Shown piece by piece: positions 8,001-14,635 of a DNA stretch of 64,000 bases. Made by a program: the position numbers and the translations under genes. A model generated the notes under the pieces. It had not been told where the DNA came from. It saw only the letters and a program-made list of their open reading frames with translations, and did not search any database. Each line of letters begins with the position of its first letter. The stretch's first letter is position 1. The stretch comes from Actinomycetota bacterium. GTDB taxonomy: Bacteria > Actinomycetota > Thermoleophilia > Miltoncostaeales > Miltoncostaeaceae. The stretch spans positions 1-64,000 of the forward strand of contig JACJWX010000012.1 in assembly GCA_020636905.1 (NCBI GenBank), given 5' to 3'.

Positions 8001-9296
8001 CCCGCCCGGGTTGGTGAGTGTGACGGTGGCGCCGCGCAGGTCATCCGGGGTGATCCCGCCGGTCCGCGTGCGTCGCACCAGGTCGTCGTACGCGTCGCGG
8101 AATCCGCGGAAGCCGAGCGAGCCGGCGTCCTTCACCACCGGAACCATGAGCGACCGGCTGCCGTCCTTGCGCTCCACGTCGACGGCGAGGCCGAGGTTGA
8201 CGCCGTCGCGGCGCAGTGCGGTCGGCTTGCCATCGCGGGCCTCGAAGCCCGTGTTCATCATCGGCCAGGCCTGCGCGGCCTTCACGATGGCCCAGGCGAT
8301 GAGGTGCGTGAAGCTGAGCTTCTCCTTGCGGCCTTCGGCGGTCAGGCCGGCGTTGATGGCCTTGCGCTCGGCATCGAGGGTGCTGACCGACAGCGTGCGG
8401 AAGCTGGTCGCCGTGGGGATCGTCAGCGATTCGTCCATGTACCGGGCCAGCACCGCCGCCGGGCCCTTGAGCTGGTCGGCGGTCTCGCCGGCGGGGCCGG
8501 CGGGCGCGGCGCTCCCCGGTGAGTCGGCGGCCTTCTCCACGTCGGCGCGATTGACCATGCCACCCGGGCCGCTCCCGGCCACGGCCGCGAGATCGACGCC
8601 GAGGTTGGCCGCGAGCTGGCGGGCCACGGGAGTGGCCGGTCCGCCGTTGGACGACGGGGGCGCGCTGGTGGCCGGAGCGGTGGCCCCGTTGCCAGTGGCG
8701 CCGGACGACGGGGCGGCCGCCCCGGCACCGGCGGCTCCGGCGCCCACCGCGACCATGCAGATCGGGTCGGTGATCGGGAAGGTCTCCCCCTCCTGCACGA
8801 GGATGCTGTGCAGCACGCCCTCGACCGGGCAGGGCACGGGCGCGTCCACCTTGTCGGTGCTGATCTCGGCCAGGTCCTCGTCCATGGTGACCGCATCGCC
8901 GGGCTGCTTCAGCCATTCGATGAGCGTGCCTTCGACGATCGACTCCATCTCGGGGAGTCGAACGGGAACCAGCTCCACCTCGCCGTTGCCATCGGCGGAA
9001 CCATCAGCGCCCGCGTCCGCGGTGGACGGCGCGGGGGCGTCCCCGCCGGCGTCGATTCGCGCAAGCAGCGCGCCGACCTCGACGGTGTCACCCGCGTGCG
9101 CCAGGAGTTCTCTGATCACGCCCCCCACGGGAGCGGGGACCTCGACGTCCACCTTGTCGGTGGTGAGGTCCAGCAGCACGTCACCCGCTTCGACCCTGTC
9201 CCCCTCCGAGACTCGCCATTCAACGATGGTTCCCTCGGTGACCGACTCCCCGAGCTCCGGAAGGACGACCTCGTGGGCGGATGAGGCGGTGGACAC
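5037..9296 (-). CDS. kgd: Multifunctional 2-oxoglutarate dehydrogenase: two lipoyl domains, E2o and E1o in one chain
   Basis: A 1419-residue fusion that catalyses decarboxylation of 2-oxoglutarate and succinyl transfer in the TCA cycle. Order: lipoyl domain 1 (about 8-82, Lys48 in TTDKVD), lipoyl domain 2 (about 110-183, Lys149 in STDKVD), Gly/Ala/Ser linker, peripheral subunit-binding domain (about 222-256, ATPVARQLAANLGVD), E2 acyltransferase (about 280-515, ending in TYDHRVIQGAESG), then thiamine-diphosphate E1 with MAHRGRLSF, GDAAFVGQG and NNQIGFTT. Mycobacterial Kgd has the E2-E1 fusion but no lipoyl domain, so this one looks more self-sufficient. I chose GTG at 9296 because GGAG stands eight bases before it and the lipoyl fold starts nine residues later; an in-frame ATG at 9362 would add 22 atypical residues. 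E3 is not in the window. Confidence 0.92.
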   Translation of the reverse strand: MSTASSAHEVVLPELGESVTEGTIVEWRVSEGDRVEAGDVLLDLTTDKVDVEVPAPVGGVIRELLAHAGDTVEVGALLARIDAGGDAPAPSTADAGADGSADGNGEVELVPVRLPEMESIVEGTLIEWLKQPGDAVTMDEDLAEISTDKVDAPVPCPVEGVLHSILVQEGETFPITDPICMVAVGAGAAGAGAAAPSSGATGNGATAPATSAPPSSNGGPATPVARQLAANLGVDLAAVAGSGPGGMVNRADVEKAADSPGSAAPAGPAGETADQLKGPAAVLARYMDESLTIPTATSFRTLSVSTLDAERKAINAGLTAEGRKEKLSFTHLIAWAIVKAAQAWPMMNTGFEARDGKPTALRRDGVNLGLAVDVERKDGSRSLMVPVVKDAGSLGFRGFRDAYDDLVRRTRTGGITPDDLRGATVTLTNPGGIGTIASVPRLMAGQGTIVATGSIAYPPGMGRVDPGRLAELGVEKVMTMTSTYDHRVIQGAESGAFLARVDELLEGDEGFYDEVRQSLGLAVAPGVTTAPALQVASPVPAPAAVADGAVDHDLLTWTAAAMSVVSATRSHGHLAATLDPLGSTPPGDPALNPENLGLTPELMARIPTSVLGISVPGDSFLAALPNLQAAYCGNIAYEVEHITSHEQRLWWHKRIESGAEIVRLSPERRVTVLERLVEVDAFERFLRRQYLGQKTFSIEGVDTMVPLTDEIIDLLSDHDVHEVVLGMAHRGRLSFITHVVGRPVESILAEFEGHVEFNQEEEEEEFHNTAGDVKYHLGADGSFTTRNGREVKVSLSANPSHLEQVNAVVEGTTRASQTDRSDAEAKINHAAVVPVLIHGDAAFVGQGVVAETLNMQGLGGYSTGGTIHIIANNQIGFTTDPGDSRSTDSASDLARGFDVPIIHVNADDVEAVLSAARLAVAFRAEFQRDVLIDLIGYRRLGHNEVDEPAYTQPVMSRTIKAHPPVSKIYGRRLIEDGVITEERFNEMLSTAEQHMSDAHRSVAQEPPTYEEPPRLPQQPPVETRVSEAMLRDLNEQLITVPDSFTIHSKLKPQLQRRVAAMEPDDGGINWAHAESLAFASLLTLDRVPIRLTGQDVARGTFSQRHLELHDVGEGETWTPRTGRTYVPMAHLRDAGGSFEMHNSPLSEAAAMGFEYGYSTRASETLVLWEAQYGDFANGAQIMIDQFIVSGRAKWGEKSRLTLLLPHGYEGNGPEHSSARIERFLQLAAEDNIRVANCSTAAQYFHLLRKQALTDRQRPLIIFTPKSLLRNKSASSSLAELTDDWFHPVLADPTVADPGSITTLLLCTGKVYHELQGHDARAARTDLAVGRIEMLYPFPAKEVQEHLLSMYPNLTEVVWVQEEPQNMGAWDYIQRMFVEELDMKLQYDGRDRRASPSEGYPQAHQAEQDRLLRAALSRGR

Positions 9297-9488
9297 GTCT
9301 ACTGCTCCAATGCGTTCATGGTGTGTGTGGTCACATCGATCGGCAGCTCGGAACCGCGACACAGCGTCGGCGGGGGGTGCCGTCCGATCGCTCCATCCTA
9401 CGTTCCCAGTACTTCGACAGGACGGTGTGAGGTTCTTACCGTCGGGCCTCCCTCGTGCCGAGGTGCCATGCCGACCGATCCGCTGGGG

Positions 9489-11438
9489 CTATCGGCCGCC
9501 GCAGCGACCCCACCCGCCATCTCGACCCGACCGGTGCTCGTGCCGGTGGGGGGACTTGCCCTTCGGGGCGTGGTGCTCGACGTTCGTCGTCGGCTCGTCA
9601 GGCGTCGACGACGTGGGATCGGGCTTGGTGTTGGGCGGCCTGTTGCCGTGGTCCGACCCCGGGGTGGAGTGATGCTCATCCGTCTCGGGTGAGCCGGGCT
9701 TCGGCTTCGTCGAGTCGAGTTCGTCCGTCCGCGGACCCGGGGTCGACGTCTCCGAGCCGTCTTCGGTCACCGACGACGAACCGGACGTCGCCGGCGGGTC
9801 GGGCGGTGTCGCGGGTTCCCGGGACGGGGGGGTCGGGGTCGTCGCCGGCGGCGGTGGGCCGCCCCCGCCGGAGAGGTCGAGTTCCGTGGCCGTCGAGGTG
9901 GTGCCGCGCGAATCCGATCCGGCCGGCGGCGGGCCCGCCTGAGCCGTGTCGGGATCGGGCTGGGCCGGTCGAGGTGCCTGCGGCGGCGCGACGGGCGATG
10001 TCGCTTCGTCCGGGGTCGGCTCCTCAGGCTTGACGACGCCGAGCACTCGCGGCGTCACCCGAGGGTTGAGGCTCGCGGCGGGGTGGGACACGCTGGTGGC
10101 GTCGGCCGCGGTCCGGACCGCGGTTTCCACCGGCTGGCGGGGCGTCGTGGCCGCGCCAGGTGCGACGGGGGCCGGTCGAGGTGCCGTCCTGAAGCCACCG
10201 CCGGAACCCGCGCCGGTCTCGGTGGCCGTGGCGGCTGCGAGGAGCGTCGTCGGGACCCGTGTGCCGAGCCCGTGGGCCAGGCCGCCCCGGGTGGCGGTCA
10301 ACTCGGGTGCGGCGGCGGCCACGGCATCGATGCTGGTGCCCGAGACGCCGGAGTCCTCCGCACGGAGACCCGAGCCGTTCATGACGTTGGGGAGGATGAC
10401 GGCCGCGCCGATGATGGCCGCCGTCATGATCGACCCGAACTGGGTGACGAGCCCGCCCGAGAACGCGCCTCCGCCGGCGCCACCGAGGCCCGCGGCCCCC
10501 GCTCCGGTGGAGCTCGCGCCGCGGAGCACGTCCAGGAGACGCGACGCGACGGCCGCCGGCAGCACCGGGAAGATCGCCGCGAGCTGTCGAGGCCGCTCGC
10601 GCAGCGAATCGCGGTAGGCGCAGCAGGCGGAACATTCGTCGAGATGCGACCGCAGACGACGCGAACGGAGCATGCGGCCGTCTCGCTCGCTGATCACCGC
10701 GCGGACGTCGCCGCAGGCGAGATCACGACCCGCGGCACGCTCCACCAGCGCCTCGCGCGCCTCGAAGATGAGCCGCTTGGCGCTCTCGGGAGACGTTCCG
10801 AGCGTGTCGCCGATCTCGCGATGCGACAGGCCGCTCATCTCGCGCAGCAGAAGCGCGGAGCGGTGCGGTTCGTCGAGCTGCGCGATGTCGCGCCTGAGGC
10901 CCTCGAGCTGCTCGCTCAGTTCGTGCCGTTCGCTGACGTCGCCGCCGGACGGTTCGGAGACCGCGCTGAGGGCCGTCCAATTCGGGCGGCCGCGGATCAG
11001 ATCGATGCAGACGTTGCGCGCCACCCGGAACAGCCAGGGACGGAGCACCACCCGGCGTTCGATGCCGCGCAGCGCGGTGTAGGCCCGCAACATCGTCGTC
11101 TGGAGGGCCTCCTCGGCGTCCTCCTGGTGGCAGAGGATGCCGTGGCAGAACCGGTAGAGCGAGTCGCTGTACCGCTCCACGATCTGCTCGAACGCGCGGT
11201 CGTCCCCCTGGCGGGACATTTCGACGAGCCAATCGTCCGGGGCGCCGCGAAGTCCGGTGAACGGCAGGGATGCCGGCGGAGCGACAACCGGTGCGGGAGC
11301 GGCGGGGGGCAGGGGAACGTCCTGATCGGTGAACGGGAACGCCTCGAGGGGCCGGCGAAGGGTATCGTGCCGCCGGGAAATCCGGAATGGTCGCTTTCGG
11401 AAGAATCTTGGGACAATTTCCGTATGTCGCCTGACCAT
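9489..11438 (-). CDS. ECF sigma factor fused to a zinc anti-sigma domain, a membrane helix and a Pro/Ser/Thr-rich exterior tail
   Basis: A 649-residue protein. Residues about 68-150 are sigma region 2 (DDRAFEQIVERYSDSLYRF...RPWLFRVARNVCID) and 175-235 region 4 (LDEPHRSALLLREMSGLSHREIGDTLGTS). Directly after comes Cys242, then His265-x3-Cys269-x2-Cys272, the HxxxCxxC signature of zinc-binding (ZAS) anti-sigma factors. One hydrophobic helix (about 331-353) and about 290 residues very rich in Pro, Thr, Ser and Gly follow, probably outside the membrane. The layout suggests a membrane-held sigma factor carrying its own inhibitor, perhaps freed by proteolysis. The start is uncertain: ATG at 11438 lacks a good ribosome-binding site, and the next ATG (11219) would remove the start of region 2. 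A MITE lies 53 bases upstream. Confidence 0.82.
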   Translation of the reverse strand: MVRRHTEIVPRFFRKRPFRISRRHDTLRRPLEAFPFTDQDVPLPPAAPAPVVAPPASLPFTGLRGAPDDWLVEMSRQGDDRAFEQIVERYSDSLYRFCHGILCHQEDAEEALQTTMLRAYTALRGIERRVVLRPWLFRVARNVCIDLIRGRPNWTALSAVSEPSGGDVSERHELSEQLEGLRRDIAQLDEPHRSALLLREMSGLSHREIGDTLGTSPESAKRLIFEAREALVERAAGRDLACGDVRAVISERDGRMLRSRRLRSHLDECSACCAYRDSLRERPRQLAAIFPVLPAAVASRLLDVLRGASSTGAGAAGLGGAGGGAFSGGLVTQFGSIMTAAIIGAAVILPNVMNGSGLRAEDSGVSGTSIDAVAAAAPELTATRGGLAHGLGTRVPTTLLAAATATETGAGSGGGFRTAPRPAPVAPGAATTPRQPVETAVRTAADATSVSHPAASLNPRVTPRVLGVVKPEEPTPDEATSPVAPPQAPRPAQPDPDTAQAGPPPAGSDSRGTTSTATELDLSGGGGPPPPATTPTPPSREPATPPDPPATSGSSSVTEDGSETSTPGPRTDELDSTKPKPGSPETDEHHSTPGSDHGNRPPNTKPDPTSSTPDEPTTNVEHHAPKGKSPHRHEHRSGRDGGWGRCGGR

Positions 11439-11494
11439 TCATCGGGATGAGGCGGCGGCCCGGAAGCACGGCGTGCCCGGCGGATGCGGGCTAG

Positions 11495-11655
11495 GAGCCT
11501 GTCAAAGAAGTCGGCCGGGAGTCCGGCGGCTGCATGGCGGCGCGCTGGGGCGTTGTCGAGAACCTGGATACCGTAAGTATCCAGAACCGTCTCCTCCTTC
11601 CAGCGCTTGCCATTCGCTCGCCGGCCACGCAGCCGCCATGTTCTTTGACAGGCTC
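11495..11655. mobile_element. MITE-like palindromic element, copy 1 (161 bp)
   Basis: The terminal inverted repeats read GAGCCTGTCAAAGAA at both ends (left 11495-11509, right 11641-11655). The element is flanked by CTAG at 11491-11494 and 11656-11659, a four-base target duplication. The centre (11564-11584) is a perfect hairpin, CTGGATAC-cgtaa-GTATCCAG, so the element is roughly palindromic overall. It encodes no transposase. A second copy lies at 58884-59043. The right CTAG contains the TAG stop of the CtaG-like gene. The ends and CTAG target resemble IS5-family (IS427-type) termini from memory; that assignment is inference. Confidence 0.85.
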
Positions 11656-12660
11656 CTAGTCGATCCCGACCCGGATCGTCCGTGCGATCCCGACGCTGCG
11701 AGCGGCGGCCTCGGCGTCCCCGTACCGCACCGCGAAGCGCGCGTCGTCGGCGTCCATCCCGGCCTCGATCAGTCGCTGCTGCAGGCCCCGCTCGGTGGCG
11801 CCCTTGAAGAAGAGCACGCCCACGGCGCCGAAGGCGAGGAAGCAGTGCGTCACCATCATCACGGTGCCCGCGTTGCCCTGATCCTCCAGCGCCGAGATCC
11901 CCCACGCCTCGGCCGCCGCCGCATGCGATCCGTAGAACGCGTGCCCCGAGAACCAGTAGATGTTCGCGAAGGTCAGACCCACGATCCAGACACCCGCCAT
12001 GTACCCGGCCTTGGCCCCCATCCCGAACCAGTCGGGGGCGACGGTGAACCGCTCCAGGATCGGCGCCCACAGCAGGATGCCGAATGAGAAGAAGGCGACC
12101 TGCTGGATGATCCACAGAGGCTGGCTGACGAGCACCTCGTGGTGAACGCCCGCCAGCAGCCACACCACCGTGCTCCCGGTCCAGAGCGGGAACGCCACCG
12201 CCGGGTGGGTCAGGGGGTGCCACCACCGCCGCACGACGCGTCGCGGGTCGACCTTGGGGATGGCCAGCATCACGAGCAGCGGCGCGAATCCGCCCACCAG
12301 GACGTGTTGACTCATGTGGGCCGAGAACAGGCCGCCCTGCGCCAGGCCGGCCACGGGGGAGCACACCGCCAGCAGCAGCAGCGCGATCGCCGAGATCGCG
12401 TACCCGCGGTTCACGGCGCCACGACTGCGAAACAGCACGAAGGCGAGCAGCAGGATCAGCGTGAACTCCACGGGCGGGATCGCCCAGAGCTGCCACCAGT
12501 CGCGGAGGGTGATCTCGCGCAGCGCCTGCTCGTAGCCGGTGTGCGCGGTGAACGACCCGCCGGTCGCCATCGTCAGGGCGACCGCGAGAGCGGTGGCCCC
12601 GGCACCGACCACGAGCGGCAGCACGACTCTGCTACCACTCGGCTGTGCATGTGAACTCAC
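11656..12660 (-). CDS. CtaG-family cytochrome c oxidase assembly-like membrane protein
   Basis: The 334-residue integral membrane protein has about eight hydrophobic segments and the conserved SAHMSQHVLVGG motif of the CtaG (caa3-type oxidase assembly) family, followed by a second His-rich loop (LLAGVHHEVL) and MVTHCFLAFG. Family members are thought to help deliver copper to oxidase subunits, but many CtaG-family proteins have unknown roles. The start is set to GTG at 12660; the in-frame ATG at 12715-12717 coincides with the ATG of the divergent DUF389 gene and would leave no promoter. Its TAG stop is part of the CTAG duplicated by MITE copy 1. Confidence 0.75.
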   Translation of the reverse strand: MSSHAQPSGSRVVLPLVVGAGATALAVALTMATGGSFTAHTGYEQALREITLRDWWQLWAIPPVEFTLILLLAFVLFRSRGAVNRGYAISAIALLLLAVCSPVAGLAQGGLFSAHMSQHVLVGGFAPLLVMLAIPKVDPRRVVRRWWHPLTHPAVAFPLWTGSTVVWLLAGVHHEVLVSQPLWIIQQVAFFSFGILLWAPILERFTVAPDWFGMGAKAGYMAGVWIVGLTFANIYWFSGHAFYGSHAAAAEAWGISALEDQGNAGTVMMVTHCFLAFGAVGVLFFKGATERGLQQRLIEAGMDADDARFAVRYGDAEAAARSVGIARTIRVGID

Positions 12661-12715
12661 GCGCTGAAATGTACTGGTTCGATTCCGGGCCGCCCCCGGG
12701 CCGGTTCCCGCGCGC

Positions 12716-14134
12716 ATGACGTCCGATCAGCAACGTCGCGCCCTCGTCGCATCCACACTCGGCGTCCACAAGCGCGACCGGCGCGGACCGTTCGCCCTCT
12801 TCATGGCCCTGTCCGTGGTCATCGCCGTCGTGGGCCTGATGCTGGACTCCGCCGCCGTCGTGATCGGCGCGATGCTGGTGGCGCCCCTGATGTCGCCGAT
12901 CCTGGGGATCGCCGCGGGGCTCGTGCTCGGGTGGCCGCGGTCGATGCTCTCGGCCATCGCCACCGTCGCGGTGACCGTGTCGGCATCCATCGCCCTGGCC
13001 TGGGCGGTCGCCCTCGTGATCCCCGGAGCGGAGCCCACCTCGGAGTTGCTCAGTCGCACCGCCCCGGACATCCGCGACCTCGTCGTGGCGCTCGCGGCCG
13101 GCGCCGCGGGTGCGTACGCACTGTCGCGCGAGGACACGTCCACCGCGCTCCCCGGCGTGGCGGTCGCCGTGGCGCTGGTCCCGCCGCTCGCGGCCGCGGG
13201 GATGTCCCTGGCGCTGGGTCGCGGAGACCTCGCCTCGGGTGCCACCCTCCTGTTCGCGACGAACCTGCTGGCCATCATCCTCACGGCAGCCCTGGTCTTC
13301 GTGGTCATCGGCGTCGTGTCGAGGGAACGGCTTCGCCTCTCCATGACGCGCACCGCGATCGGGATCGCTCTGGCGACCGTGCTCGTGGTGGCGTTGAGTG
13401 TGCCCCTGCTCGATCGCACGCTGGCCGCCGTCGGCGACCAGCGACTCCAGCGCGACGTGAGCATCGCGGCCCAGGGTGCGCTCGGTTCGGACTCCGGCGT
13501 CCAGGTGGACCGGGTCGAGGTGGGGGACGACGAGGTGACCGTGGTGCTGAGCGGTTCGGCGCCACCGAGCGATCTCGACGTGCGGTCGCGTGTCCAGAGC
13601 GCGGTCGGCGAGGATCGGACCGTGCGCGTGGTCTGGCTCCAGGAGTACCGGCCCGATCAGTCACCACCGGACGCGGCGCTGTCGAGCGCGGTCCTGCGCG
13701 AGGCGCGTCAGGCCGCCGCGTCCTGGATCCAGACCGTCGATGCCGAGGACGCCCGGCTCGAATCGGTGAGCGCGCGTGGGGGACTGGTGCTCGTGTCGGT
13801 CAGCGTGGTCACCGGAACTCCGCCGGACGACACGACCCTCGCGGATGCCATCGAGGCGGCGGTCGGCCGTCCGGTACGCGTCGAGCTGGAATGGACCGAA
13901 CGGGCCGCGGTGGACGGCGACGAGGACCTGCGCGTGGCGGTCAGCGCGTGGGTCGACGAGACCCCCGGGCTGCTCCTGGACGACATCCGGATCGGCACGG
14001 ACGAGGTCGTCGTGCGGGTGCTCGGACCCCGTCGACCCACGAACGTCGCCGAGCTCCGTTCGGTCGTGCACGCGTTGCGCGGATCAGGCGTCGTGGTCCG
14101 CGTCGTCTACATGGCGGCGCGGGAGATCACCTGA
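12716..14134 (+). CDS. DUF389-family membrane protein
   Basis: The 472-residue protein begins with the DUF389 hydrophobic core: FALFMALSVVIAVVGLMLDS, then VIGAMLVAPLMSPILGIAAG, and further helices to about residue 230 (TALPGVAVAVALVPPLAAAG, LLFATNLLAIILTAALVF). This is the TIGR00341 type of uncharacterised membrane protein. The last 240 residues are a soluble tail with repeated segments resembling small alpha/beta modules (VQVDRVEVGDDEVTVVLSGS, ...VLGPRRPTNVAEL). The biochemical function is unknown. It is divergent from the CtaG-like gene and convergent with a small membrane protein, with a hairpin over the two stops. Confidence 0.8.
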   Translation: MTSDQQRRALVASTLGVHKRDRRGPFALFMALSVVIAVVGLMLDSAAVVIGAMLVAPLMSPILGIAAGLVLGWPRSMLSAIATVAVTVSASIALAWAVALVIPGAEPTSELLSRTAPDIRDLVVALAAGAAGAYALSREDTSTALPGVAVAVALVPPLAAAGMSLALGRGDLASGATLLFATNLLAIILTAALVFVVIGVVSRERLRLSMTRTAIGIALATVLVVALSVPLLDRTLAAVGDQRLQRDVSIAAQGALGSDSGVQVDRVEVGDDEVTVVLSGSAPPSDLDVRSRVQSAVGEDRTVRVVWLQEYRPDQSPPDAALSSAVLREARQAAASWIQTVDAEDARLESVSARGGLVLVSVSVVTGTPPDDTTLADAIEAAVGRPVRVELEWTERAAVDGDEDLRVAVSAWVDETPGLLLDDIRIGTDEVVVRVLGPRRPTNVAELRSVVHALRGSGVVVRVVYMAAREIT

Positions 14135-14151
14135 CGCCCGGGCGGCGTCAG
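14131..14151. terminator. Bidirectional hairpin at convergent stops
   Basis: CTGACGCC and GGCGTCAG form an eight-base-pair stem around cgggc, covering the TGA of the DUF389 gene and the stop of the convergent small membrane protein. No clear U-tract follows, so its action as an intrinsic terminator is inferred from position. Confidence 0.5.
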
Positions 14152-14552
14152 CGGGGGGCGCGGGAGGCGTCGCCTCCGAGGTAGACCCCGATGATCACCC
14201 CGGCGAGAGCGGTCACCGGCGAGAGCACAACGAGCGCTTCCATGGGGCTCATGAGTCCGAGCGCGCTGAAGGCGACAATGCCCATCGTGATGACGGCGAA
14301 CAGCGTGAACGAGGCGCGCACGAGCCACTCGCCGGTCGACAGTCTCGGTGAGGGCGCCACGGCTCCGGCGACGGCGGGGACGCGGGTGATCAGCGCCCGG
14401 GCGTGCTCGACGGCCTGCATCGAGATGGACGGCCCGGCGGGTGCGGCCGGCGCGGGCTGCGTCGGCGGGTGCTCCGCCGCCGGTTCGGCGACCGGCATGG
14501 ACGTCCCGTTCACCGCGGGACCGGGAGTCGGGGAGAGATTCACGGTAGCCAT
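14148..14552 (-). CDS. Small membrane protein with a Pro/Ala-rich cytoplasmic N-terminus
   Basis: The 134-residue protein has about 70 low-complexity residues rich in Pro, Ala and Thr, then two transmembrane helices near the C-terminus (LVRASFTLFAVITMGIVAF and ALVVLSPVTALAGVIIGVYL). I do not recognise the family. ATG at 14552 is preferred; a longer in-frame version would start at 14672 inside the divergent GH63 gene region. The gene is convergent with the DUF389 gene, sharing an overlapping hairpin. Confidence 0.5.
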   Translation of the reverse strand: MATVNLSPTPGPAVNGTSMPVAEPAAEHPPTQPAPAAPAGPSISMQAVEHARALITRVPAVAGAVAPSPRLSTGEWLVRASFTLFAVITMGIVAFSALGLMSPMEALVVLSPVTALAGVIIGVYLGGDASRAPR

Positions 14553-14635
14553 CGTCACCACTTTCGGGTCGCCTGTGCCGCTCTTCGCGGCCGACCCCGG
14601 GACTCCTGCCCGTTGGCCGGGGGAACCGTGCCCCG

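Noticed and set aside
5088..8522. An 1144-codon plus-strand open frame antisense to kgd
   Set aside because: It is a shadow of the kgd codon pattern; no motifs, and the kgd domains are unmistakable.
11500..12496. Minus-strand frames in the MITEs encoding YGIQVLDNAPA-like peptides in both copies
   Set aside because: The shared peptide simply reflects the repeated DNA. The frames run into flanking genes and carry no transposase motif.
12660..12717. ATG at 12715-12717 as the start of the CtaG-like gene
   Set aside because: It overlaps the ATG of the divergent DUF389 gene and leaves no promoter. GTG at 12660 suits the family N-terminus better.
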